DNA of 37,351 nucleotides from a virus. The stretch spans positions 1 to 37,351 of IMG/VR virus record IMGVR_UViG_3300048921_000575; one strand, given 5' to 3'. Numbering within the stretch: position 1 is the first letter of the stretch; each line of letters opens with the position of its first letter. The notes beneath the pieces were generated by a model, which did no database searches, had not been told where the DNA came from, and was given only the letters and a program-made list of their open reading frames with translations. A program made the translations under genes and the position numbers. Of this stretch, positions 16,424-23,059 are shown piece after piece.

Positions 16424-17227
16424 TCAGCCTGCCGTCTGCTCGTACACCGCGAAGGTGTACAGCGCGGTTTCCTCGGAGCGGAACACCACCGAGCCGGTCA
16501 GGGTCACCTGGATGGGCTCATCGCTGAACCAGTCCACGTCGCCGTCCACGGTCAGATCGACCTGCGGGATCCGCAGCAGACCGTTCTCGCCGCTGATGCG
16601 ATCCTGCACGTCGCCCAGGATCATGAAGGCCTTGTTCGGCACCGCGCCACCGTTGATGGCGGTCTGCAGGTAGCCATCGAACTCGTAGGAAAGCGTGAGT
16701 TCGTCGCCGTGTGCGATGGTGCCGCCAGCCTTGGGGATCAGCAGGCCCTGACGGTTGTCGATCACATAGTCGACGCCGGCCTGCAAGGTGGCCGCCCCCT
16801 TCTTGACTACGGGCACCGGCGTGGCGAGCACGAAGCGATGGCCGAGATCGATCGGCGTGTCCTTGCTATAGACGGTGACCACCTGGTCGGTGACCTCGCC
16901 AGCGGCGACGGTCGAGGCGACCGCGCTGCCGTAGAGCATGCGGGCGAGGATCGCCGGCGGCACTTCCAGTGCGCCCACACTGATGCCGGTGGTGCCGGGG
17001 TTGGCATCGGTGTGGATGATCTGGCCATAGCGGTCATCCCGCCGCTTGCTCTTCACCTCGGTCGTGTCGCCAGCCTCATAGCTGAACGTCAGCGAGCTCT
17101 GCTCGAGCGGCTTGTTGCCGAACTTATCGTCCGGATCCGGAATGACCGGAATGCGGTTGGCACCGGCGCCGTGCTCGTAGAAACGCAGATCACCGGCAAA
17201 CTTGCGGACCTTGGGCTGTTGGGCCAT
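16424..17227 (-). CDS. Major tail tube protein
   Basis: This 267-aa protein (MAQQPKVRKFAGDLRFYEHG) has the size and beta-rich, Thr/Val-rich character of siphophage tail-tube subunits (SLTFSYEAGDTTEVKSKRRD, PVPVVKKGAATLQAGVDYVI). The conserved-looking C-terminal stretch IQVTLTGSVVFRSEETALYT suits a tube beta sandwich. It lies between tail-terminator-like and tape-measure genes and is followed by strong tandem hairpins, as expected for an abundant protein. Confidence 0.8.
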   Translation of the reverse strand: MAQQPKVRKFAGDLRFYEHGAGANRIPVIPDPDDKFGNKPLEQSSLTFSYEAGDTTEVKSKRRDDRYGQIIHTDANPGTTGISVGALEVPPAILARMLYGSAVASTVAAGEVTDQVVTVYSKDTPIDLGHRFVLATPVPVVKKGAATLQAGVDYVIDNRQGLLIPKAGGTIAHGDELTLSYEFDGYLQTAINGGAVPNKAFMILGDVQDRISGENGLLRIPQVDLTVDGDVDWFSDEPIQVTLTGSVVFRSEETALYTFAVYEQTAG

Positions 17228-17238
17228 GGGGGGTTCTC

Positions 17239-17721
17239 CTAGGGATTGGACACGGGCTGGAAAATCTCGGTCAGACCGGCCCGCGCGGTGATCTGAGCGA
17301 CAACACTGGAATGGCCTTTGTCATCGGTGACCTCGGCCAGCTGCGAATCGATAAGTTCGAACTTGGTCAGACCCAGCGGCAGGCCGCGGGAATCAAACGT
17401 CAGTACGCGCACGAGGTCATGCCGGGCACGGTGAACAAGGCGATTGGGCCGCTGTTCGTCCTCATGACGCGGAACGCTGAATTCAATCGTTACCCCGACA
17501 TCGGAGCTGGACTGCGCACGGCTTCCCGCGCTGAAGGTGATGCGGTCACAGACGATGGCAGTGGCGGCGCCAGCGAATTCCGAGGGCGCGTCCTCGTCAT
17601 CCAGCAGAATCAAGCCGGCGCCGATATCGGTATAGAAGCCCGCAGTGCGGCTGATCAGGCGCACGCGTGCCGCCAAAAACTCAAGCAGTTCCCAGCTGGC
17701 GGGTTCGGCCAGATCAGGCAC
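17239..17721 (-). CDS. Tail terminator / gpU-like protein
   Basis: This 160-aa protein starts with GTG overlapping the upstream stop by 8 bp. It has an N-terminal helix (SWELLEFLAARVRLISRTAG) and then strands (AIVCDRITFSAGSRAQSSSD, VGVTIEFSVPRHEDEQRPNR). Size, order and pattern match lambda gpU-type tail terminator proteins, which cap the tube and fix tail length with the tape measure. It lies just before the tail tube gene. The assignment is by position and general pattern. Confidence 0.6.
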   Translation of the reverse strand: MPDLAEPASWELLEFLAARVRLISRTAGFYTDIGAGLILLDDEDAPSEFAGAATAIVCDRITFSAGSRAQSSSDVGVTIEFSVPRHEDEQRPNRLVHRARHDLVRVLTFDSRGLPLGLTKFELIDSQLAEVTDDKGHSSVVAQITARAGLTEIFQPVSNP

Positions 17722-18037
17722 GACGCACCAGCCACCGGCTCACTGAGCCGTCATCAGAGAGAGGTTCGGCGTTGATGTAGGTATCGCCATCGACAAGGAT
17801 CCGGCCCTTCTGCACCGGCCGGAAGCCAGCTCTACAGACGTAGGCGATTTCGACTCGGCCAGCCACGAACTGCTTGAGACCGCCAATCATTTCGCAGTCG
17901 CGGTCCACGTAGACCTGGCACGGCACGGCGGCGCCACCCTCCGGCGGCGTGTACGCCCCCGAGTCAGCCATGCCCGCTGCAGCGAAGCTGGCATGCAGGC
18001 TGGCGTCCAGCCCGGCAAGGAATTCCCGTTGGCTCAT
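17714..18037 (-). CDS. Head-tail completion protein, gpFII-like
   Basis: This 107-aa protein (MSQREFLAGLDASLHASFAA) has an N-terminal helix and then beta strands (VPCQVYVDRDCEMIGGLKQF, VEIAYVCRAGFRPVQKGRIL, DGDTYINAEPLSDDGSVSRW). This resembles small head-tail joining proteins such as lambda FII. Position directly before the tail terminator supports it. The ATG at 18037 shares its A with the stop of the 28-codon ORF upstream. It is separated from the other head genes by the lysis cassette. Confidence 0.6.
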   Translation of the reverse strand: MSQREFLAGLDASLHASFAAAGMADSGAYTPPEGGAAVPCQVYVDRDCEMIGGLKQFVAGRVEIAYVCRAGFRPVQKGRILVDGDTYINAEPLSDDGSVSRWLVRRA

Positions 18038-18123
18038 TACCGGCGGTCCTCCCGGCGGCTGGTGACGCACAACGCCAGGACCACGCACAGGACGACCACC
18101 GCAAAGGCCAGCAGCGTGCTCAC
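18037..18123 (-). CDS. 28-residue single-span membrane peptide in the lysis cassette
   Basis: A GTG start overlaps the o-spanin stop (GTGA) and the stop shares its A with the next ATG, so the ORF exactly bridges two genes. The product, VSTLLAFAVVVLCVVLALCV followed by a short basic and acidic tail (TSRREDRR), is almost entirely one transmembrane helix. Small hydrophobic peptides in lysis regions can act as holin modulators, but this one could also just keep ribosomes on the message. It is too short for most gene callers. Confidence 0.5.
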   Translation of the reverse strand: MSTLLAFAVVVLCVVLALCVTSRREDRR

Positions 18124-18416
18124 GGCTTCACCTCGGTTCCTTGGATAGCGCGGACCTGTTCGGCCCGACCGTTGAGACGCTCGATGACGGCGCGACGCTG
18201 CGCGGCAACGTCGAAGCACTGTGCGATGGGCCCCTCGGGGACCGCCTCTGTGCGGGTGAGCGCGGACGGAATGGCGACGTACACCCGGCGCTCAACCACA
18301 ACCGCCTGAGGGGCCACCGCGCACTGCGCAGGGCCCGCCTCCGGCTTGGTGCGACCGCATGACGCGAGCAATGCGGCAATCGCCGCGATCATCAGTAGCC
18401 GGAGAATGCTGGGCAT
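18120..18416 (-). CDS. o-spanin-like outer-membrane lipoprotein (Rz1 analogue)
   Basis: This 98-aa protein has a short signal sequence and lipobox LLASC with Cys20 (MPSILRLLMIAAIAALLASC). A mature part of about 78 residues follows, with only moderate Pro. It overlaps the i-spanin gene by 25 bp in another frame. Spanin pairs fuse inner and outer membranes in the last step of Gram-negative lysis. It is longer and less Pro-rich than lambda Rz1, so the call rests on lipobox and position. Confidence 0.7.
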   Translation of the reverse strand: MPSILRLLMIAAIAALLASCGRTKPEAGPAQCAVAPQAVVVERRVYVAIPSALTRTEAVPEGPIAQCFDVAAQRRAVIERLNGRAEQVRAIQGTEVKP

Positions 18417-18838
18417 GATGCCTCTACCTCGGTAAGGGCCAGCGCGCAGCGCGTTTCACGCGCCTGACCGGCATAGCGATTCATGAACTGCTTCAAGGTC
18501 TGGTTCGCGTCAGCCTCGCGGGCCTCGGCCGCAGCGAGGGCCGTATCGCTTTGTTGCTTGAGGGTCACTACCTGGCCCTGCGCCGCGCGCAGCTCCGCTT
18601 GAAGCACTTCAACCGTGCGGCTGTATCCGGCGTTGGCAGTGGCCAGCTCAGCCACGCGCGTGGTGGCGCCGCCCTTTTCGGCGGTGCATGCGACGGCAGC
18701 GCCTTCATACGTGGCGGCGTCGGCGGCCGCGGCTGCCCGCGTGACAAACAGGCTGACCGACAGCGCGATCACGACTACGACCAGGGCACCGATCGTCCAC
18801 AGCAGCGGCTTCACCGTGAGGGCTGAGGGGAACTTCAT
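18392..18838 (-). CDS. i-spanin-like inner-membrane protein (Rz analogue)
   Basis: This 148-aa protein has an N-terminal transmembrane helix (LLWTIGALVVVVIALSVSLF) and an extended periplasmic coiled coil (SRTVEVLQAELRAAQGQVVT, SDTALAAAEAREADANQTLK). This is the Rz architecture. It follows the endolysin with an ATGA overlap and its end overlaps the lipoprotein gene. Together they form a two-component spanin. Confidence 0.8.
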   Translation of the reverse strand: MKFPSALTVKPLLWTIGALVVVVIALSVSLFVTRAAAAADAATYEGAAVACTAEKGGATTRVAELATANAGYSRTVEVLQAELRAAQGQVVTLKQQSDTALAAAEAREADANQTLKQFMNRYAGQARETRCALALTEVEASCPAFSGY

Positions 18839-19683
18839 CGGGCACGCTCCGTCAGGCCGGCTTCGTCCTCACGCCGACCGCAGAGGCCAGCCTCCAGGTT
18901 GGTGCCGCGCCACAAGCGGCACATCTGGCGGATCTGACCGGCGACGCAGTGAACGTCGGATCTAGGCAGGCAGGTATCGCGAATGGCGCGCATCTCCGCG
19001 CGGGTCGGACCGGACATCGATGTGCCGCGGTTGTAAACCAGGGAGACGAGCGCACCTTGGGCGTCAGCGGGGAGAGCATCGAAGCGCTCAACGCCGAAGG
19101 CGCGGCGTGCGCTGGCGCGGTATCGCGGCAGCGATGCCAGCGCGAACACGTCGCTGGCCATCCCGAACGGCACAGTCACGTCGCGCAGGTCCCGCACAAG
19201 GGGCTGGGCCGCTTGGCCCGTGATCCCTGCCGTTGCCTGAAGCCGGGAGGCCGCATCGTGGGCTGACCAGTCCAGGCCGATCTGCTGCCGGGTCTGGTGA
19301 CCACCGTCATACCCGATGCCCCATGTGACGCCAGAAGCACCACCTGGCCAGATCGGCGCCTGGTAGCGGCGAGCGTATCGGGATGCGCTGCCAACCTCCC
19401 AGCGCACAATCAGCGCCACGGCGGCAGGCGAGATGGCGGACGCTGCTGGCGCGGCATTGACCGACGGCGGCGTCACGTGCTGCACGATCTCCTGCAGGGC
19501 GACAACCGCCGGCATCACTGCCGTGGCGGTGGCTTCCTGGACCGAGGTAACCACCGGGCTCGTAGCTTGGGTCACCTCAGCCCGCGCCTCGACCATTGCC
19601 GAGGGCGGCGCCGCCGACGCAGGCAGCTGCCCGCAGCCGGCCAGCGCCACGGCCAACAGGACACACAACAGACGGGCAGTCAT
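18835..19683 (-). CDS. Endolysin: lysozyme-like domain behind a lipoprotein signal peptide
   Basis: This 282-aa protein starts with a lipoprotein-type signal (MTARLLCVLLAVALAGCGQL, lipobox LAGC, Cys17). An Ala/Val/Thr-rich spacer of about 65 residues follows. From about residue 85 there is a T4-lysozyme/pesticin-like muramidase domain: candidate catalytic Glu96 (IVRWEVGS) and TWGIGYDGGHQT near 120, resembling TIGIGH of T4 lysozyme. The C-terminus has several Cys residues that suggest disulfides. The gene overlaps the holin-like gene (ATGA) and the i-spanin gene. An endolysin that is exported and possibly lipid-anchored would be held inactive by its anchor until holin action; that is inference. 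Confidence 0.8.
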   Translation of the reverse strand: MTARLLCVLLAVALAGCGQLPASAAPPSAMVEARAEVTQATSPVVTSVQEATATAVMPAVVALQEIVQHVTPPSVNAAPAASAISPAAVALIVRWEVGSASRYARRYQAPIWPGGASGVTWGIGYDGGHQTRQQIGLDWSAHDAASRLQATAGITGQAAQPLVRDLRDVTVPFGMASDVFALASLPRYRASARRAFGVERFDALPADAQGALVSLVYNRGTSMSGPTRAEMRAIRDTCLPRSDVHCVAGQIRQMCRLWRGTNLEAGLCGRREDEAGLTERAR

Positions 19684-20042
19684 CGGGCGATCCAGAAGAA
19701 TGCAACGAACAGACCGACTAGGCAGAACCACTCCGCTCGGTCGAGCAGCAACATCCGCCAGGCCGATGCGTCGCCGCCTCGGGCCGCCTCGTGGAGCCTC
19801 TGCTCCTCGGAGACGTTCAGGTCATACAGATAGGTCCGCTTGAACAGCCAGGCGCCCGCACATGCGGTTGCCAGGTACGCGGCAGTGATCGGCAGCTGCA
19901 GGAGCTGCGCCAGCACGTCGGCGCCGATGGTGCGATCAAGCGCGCCCAGCAGAATCCATCCGAGCAATGCCAGGAAGACCAGCACCGGCAGCCAGACGAC
20001 GAATTCCTGCCAGCGATTGAAGAAGGTGAGGATGCGATTCAT
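19680..20042 (-). CDS. Multi-span membrane protein, probable holin
   Basis: This 120-aa protein has about three hydrophobic segments: VVWLPVLVFLALLGWILLGA near the start, LLQLPITAAYLATACAGAWL in the middle and WFCLVGLFVAFFWIAR at the C-terminus. A loop containing SEEQRLHEAARGGDASAWR lies between the second and third. Size and three-span topology fit a class I holin. It lies directly before the endolysin, overlapping it by ATGA. Which of this gene and the one before it is the holin cannot be settled from sequence. Confidence 0.65.
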   Translation of the reverse strand: MNRILTFFNRWQEFVVWLPVLVFLALLGWILLGALDRTIGADVLAQLLQLPITAAYLATACAGAWLFKRTYLYDLNVSEEQRLHEAARGGDASAWRMLLLDRAEWFCLVGLFVAFFWIAR

Positions 20043-20335
20043 GGTGTCTTCTGCGCCTGTTCGACAGTGTTGAGACGACGCTCCAGCTCGGCGATCCGCC
20101 AGATCACCCCGTTATCCAGCTTTGCGTTGACCACCTGCACGTCGCTGGTTACCTGCTGGAGCCCTTTGCCCTGCTCTGCCTGGATGCTGCGGATGTCGTT
20201 GAGCATCCAGCTCACCACGCTGCCTGCGATGGTCAGTACGAACGGCAGCGCGTAGATGGCGACCTTGAGCGCCACCGAGGCAAACTTTCCATTCATTGCC
20301 CGATCCAGCTGGGCGTTTGCATCAGTGGTGCTCAT
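20039..20335 (-). CDS. Single-span membrane protein with C-terminal coiled coil, holin or antiholin candidate
   Basis: This 98-aa protein has an N-terminal polar segment (MSTTDANAQLDRAMNGKFAS), one transmembrane helix (ALKVAIYALPFVLTIAGSVV) and a coiled-coil tail (DVQVVNAKLDNGVIWRIAEL, ERRLNTVEQAQ). GGGGG stands a few bases before the ATG at 20335, supporting this start within a longer open frame. It is the first gene of the lysis cassette and overlaps the next by ATGA. One-span proteins with this layout occur as holins or holin partners. Confidence 0.65.
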   Translation of the reverse strand: MSTTDANAQLDRAMNGKFASVALKVAIYALPFVLTIAGSVVSWMLNDIRSIQAEQGKGLQQVTSDVQVVNAKLDNGVIWRIAELERRLNTVEQAQKTP

Positions 20336-20360
20336 CGATCCCCCTGTGTAGATAGAAGCT

Positions 20361-20403
20361 CCACCACCGCACACGCCACCCGGGCGCCTGTGTGCGGTGG
20401 TGG
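20361..20403 (-). terminator. Long hairpin between decoration gene and lysis cassette
   Basis: CCACCACCGCACAC (20361-20374) pairs perfectly with GTGTGCGGTGGTGG (20390-20403) around a 15-base loop. It starts 8 bp after the decoration gene stop on the minus strand. No T-run follows, so a processing or stabilising hairpin, or a weak terminator, is as likely as full termination. It could reduce lysis-gene expression relative to capsid genes. Confidence 0.6.
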
Positions 20404-20411
20404 GCTGACTG

Positions 20412-20768
20412 TTACGCCGCCTTGACGGCGCCGACGCCCGGCAGGAGCTTGGCGACGACGGTGGTTTCACCGGCTGCGGAAGCAGCGATGGCGATGGCGC
20501 AGTTCTCCAGGTCGCCTGCGTCGGCGCCGGTGACGATGAACTGGCCGCCCTGCACGTCCCAGTGCAGCTTTGCGCCACCAGCCACAACGGCGCTGGCAAG
20601 CTTGGGGAAGGTAAATGCGCGCTCGATCTGCACAGCGACCAAGTCACCGAGCTTGGCATCGGTCACCGGCACGGCCAGCGCCGATCCATAGACGAAGGGG
20701 ACGCCGGACTTCACGTCCGCCGGGGCGGGGATGGTGATCGTGTCACCGCTGCTGTGTGCGTTTTTCAT
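20412..20768 (-). CDS. Capsid decoration (cement) protein, DUF2190-like
   Basis: This 118-aa Ala/Gly/Val-rich protein (MKNAHSSGDTITIPAPADVK) has the DUF2190 pattern: DTITIPAPADVKSGVPFVYG, then ALAVPVTDAKLGDLVAVQIE, a short AFTFPK segment and a conserved ending (TTVVAKLLPGV). Members bind the outer capsid surface and stabilise it, as lambda gpD does. It follows the capsid fusion gene by 53 bp with a hairpin in between. Confidence 0.85.
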   Translation of the reverse strand: MKNAHSSGDTITIPAPADVKSGVPFVYGSALAVPVTDAKLGDLVAVQIERAFTFPKLASAVVAGGAKLHWDVQGGQFIVTGADAGDLENCAIAIAASAAGETTVVAKLLPGVGAVKAA

Positions 20769-20790
20769 GGCTGTGCTCCGTGATCAATGG

Positions 20791-20816
20791 AAGGCACGGA
20801 CCGAAGTCCGGGCCTT
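20791..20816 (-). terminator. UUCG-tetraloop hairpin after the capsid gene
   Basis: On the minus strand AAGGCCCGGAC-TTCG-GTCCGTGCCTT forms an 11-bp stem with one mismatch, closed by a C(UUCG)G tetraloop. That loop is exceptionally stable and common in terminators and 3'-end protecting hairpins. It stands 5 bp after the capsid fusion stop. No T-run follows, so mRNA stabilisation or partial termination is more likely than full termination. Confidence 0.65.
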
Positions 20817-20821
20817 GTGTC

Positions 20822-23059
20822 TTACTGACCGGCGTTCTTGTAGAGGCCGCGCGGGTCGATGGCCTTCGCGCCGAAGATGTGGCGGCACTTGACCTGCACG
20901 CCGTCCACTTCGAAGCCGTTCTTGGTCTCGGTGAACACGCCCTCGTGACCTTCCAGGTAGGCGTACTCGATGGTGTCGATCACGCCCGGCTCCGCTGCGC
21001 CGTACCATGCGATCTCGCTGCCGTCGTGCAAGCGGGGCTCCACGATGGGGGTCAGCGTCACGCCGGTGACATTCAGGTCAGCGCCCTTGCCAGCGATGAT
21101 CGAGGCGTTCGTAACCTTGAGGGCAACCTCTTCCAGCCCCGGCGGCACGATCAGGAACTTCGGGCGCACGGTGATGTAACGACCATCCAGACCCTTCTGC
21201 AGGGTCATCTTCTTGCGCATGTCCGACAGCGGGTTGGGCTTCTCCGGATCGAGCGCATCCGCAAGCGCAGCGGGCGTGCCCAAGTTGCCGTGTTCGGCGT
21301 GGAACAGCGCCTTGCCATCCGCCATCTTCGGATTGCCGGTCAGGATCGCGTAGACCAGGTCCGATTCCAGGTCCGCGGCGCTCGCACCGAAGGCGAACGG
21401 AATGCGGCTCAGCGCATCCAAGTCGTCGTTGACAACGGTCTCCCAGGTCAAGGCGACGATGCGGCCGAACTTCTGGACCGCGTACTTCTCGGCACCTTCG
21501 CCGATGGTGCCCTGCTCGTACTCACCACCCTCCACCACACGCTTGAGCGACGGTGCGCCGCCCAGCTGGACACGGGTGATTTCCTTGAAGTCCGGCAGGG
21601 TTGCCTGGCGGCTGAACGGGAGGAACGTGCGCTGCGTGCCTTCGTAGCCAGCGCGCAGACTGCGGCTCACGACATTGCCGAGAATCGCCGGGAAATCGCT
21701 GGTGGACTGCAGCGCCTTGACCGCAATCTCCTGCTTGGACATTCCCTTCGGGTTCTGGCCAGCGCGGGCGAGTGCGTCGCGCGCCATGTCCTGCAGGTCC
21801 ATACCACGGAAGCTGGCAGCCGGTCCTTCCAGCTTGTGCGCTGCCGGGTTGGAACGGTGCATCAGCGCGGCGATGGCGCCGTCGCGATAGTTCTTCGTTT
21901 CGTCCTGGGTGAGCTGACCCGACGGAGCACCGGCGGGCGCACCGGTCGCGGACGGCGTGGCGGTGCCGAGGAAGGCAAGCAGCTTGGTGCCGATCGCCTC
22001 GACGGTCAGGTCGGTATCGTCTTCGCAGTCGCGGAGCAGGGTCGCCAGGGCGGTCTGATTCAGATCGCCGCGGGCCTGGAACGGGGCAAACTGCGCGCGG
22101 ATGGCCTCGCGGCGAGCCGCCAGTGCCTGCTTCTGTTCGGGGGTGAGCATGGTGTTGTCTCCGGAGGGATTACCGGCATCCGCCGGCGGGGTGTTCGCGG
22201 CCGGTTCGGCCGGCGGATTCTGGGTATCGATGGGCGCTTGGGTGGTGCTGGCTGCCGGCGCAATGACCGATGCGCGCGGAGCGCGGAGGACAGCGGCGAA
22301 GGTCAGACTGCTGTAGCGGGCGGAGGCTCCACGTGCCGTCACGCGTTGGGCCAGCGCAGCGGCAAAGGCGCGCGCCTGCTCATCCGGGTCCGCTTCTTCA
22401 ACAGCGTCGGAATCGACAGCGTCGGCGAAGCCAGCAGCCACCGCTTCCTCACCGGTGTAGTAGTGGTCCTCGCCGTCCTGCAGCAGGCCGAGGATCTCCT
22501 CCTTCGACTTGCCAGACTTCTTCACATACGCGTCCGCCATGGATGCGCTGAAGGTGTCCAGCACGTCGGCGTACTGGCGCAGCTCCTTGGCGTTGCCGTA
22601 GACACCGCCCCAGGGTGCATGGATCATCAGGATCGAGGTGGGCGGCATGCTCACGGTGTCGCCGGCCATTGCAATGAGCGAAGCGCTGGACATGGCAACA
22701 CCGTCAACGGTGACCGCCTTTGCCGCCTTGTGCCGCTTCAGAGCGTTGTAGATCGCCAGGCCATCGGCCACGCTGCCGCCGTAGCTGTTGATGCGCACGT
22801 TGATCGTCGCGACCGTGCCGTCCAGGTCGTTGAGCTGCTGGGCCACCGACTGCGCGGTAACTGATTCGGTCCACCAGCTTTCACCGATATCCCCGTAGAT
22901 CAGCAACTCGTAAACGCCATCGGATTCTGCGACAGGCTGAAGCCGCATCAACGGCTCGATCTTGGGGCGCTCCGGCATGTCGCGCGGCCCGGCCTGCGGG
23001 AGGGTGGAGGACAATGCCAGGGATGCGGCGATGGCGCTGGTAAGCTGCGTGGTTTTCAT
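20822..23059 (-). CDS. ClpP-like prohead protease / major capsid protein fusion
   Basis: This 745-aa polyprotein joins three parts. Residues 45-235 are a ClpP-like S14 protease with a probable triad of Ser124 (GVAMSSAS), His147 (LMIHAPWGG) and Asp198 (DGEDHYYTG). Residues 255-303 are a Pro/Ala linker. Residues 304-375 are helical and charged, like a scaffold. From about 385 the sequence resembles Mu gpT/HK97-type capsid proteins (DFKEITRVQLGGAPSLKRVV, KADLESDLVY-like segment, KALFHAEHGN). Such fusions are known in phages, where the protease frees the capsid protein during maturation. The ATG shares its A with the portal stop (TGATG). An internal ATG at 22150 has its own ribosome-binding site. 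The first 24 residues look signal-peptide-like, which is odd. Confidence 0.93.
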   Translation of the reverse strand: MKTTQLTSAIAASLALSSTLPQAGPRDMPERPKIEPLMRLQPVAESDGVYELLIYGDIGESWWTESVTAQSVAQQLNDLDGTVATINVRINSYGGSVADGLAIYNALKRHKAAKAVTVDGVAMSSASLIAMAGDTVSMPPTSILMIHAPWGGVYGNAKELRQYADVLDTFSASMADAYVKKSGKSKEEILGLLQDGEDHYYTGEEAVAAGFADAVDSDAVEEADPDEQARAFAAALAQRVTARGASARYSSLTFAAVLRAPRASVIAPAASTTQAPIDTQNPPAEPAANTPPADAGNPSGDNTMLTPEQKQALAARREAIRAQFAPFQARGDLNQTALATLLRDCEDDTDLTVEAIGTKLLAFLGTATPSATGAPAGAPSGQLTQDETKNYRDGAIAALMHRSNPAAHKLEGPAASFRGMDLQDMARDALARAGQNPKGMSKQEIAVKALQSTSDFPAILGNVVSRSLRAGYEGTQRTFLPFSRQATLPDFKEITRVQLGGAPSLKRVVEGGEYEQGTIGEGAEKYAVQKFGRIVALTWETVVNDDLDALSRIPFAFGASAADLESDLVYAILTGNPKMADGKALFHAEHGNLGTPAALADALDPEKPNPLSDMRKKMTLQKGLDGRYITVRPKFLIVPPGLEEVALKVTNASIIAGKGADLNVTGVTLTPIVEPRLHDGSEIAWYGAAEPGVIDTIEYAYLEGHEGVFTETKNGFEVDGVQVKCRHIFGAKAIDPRGLYKNAGQ
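22148..22166 (-). promoter_or_regulatory. Internal ribosome-binding site and restart ATG within the capsid fusion
   Basis: On the minus strand CTCCGGAGACAACACCATG places GGAG eight bases before an in-frame ATG at 22150-22148 (Met304 of the fusion). It lies exactly at the end of the Pro/Ala linker. Initiation here would give a separate 442-residue scaffold-plus-capsid product without the protease, comparable to nested scaffold genes such as lambda Nu3. Confidence 0.6.

Noticed and set aside
20756-22864. 702-codon plus-strand ORF opposite the capsid fusion
   Set aside because: It is antisense to a protein with clear ClpP triad and capsid motifs. Its product is His/Arg/Val-rich, as expected for the complement of GC-rich codons, and no domain is seen.
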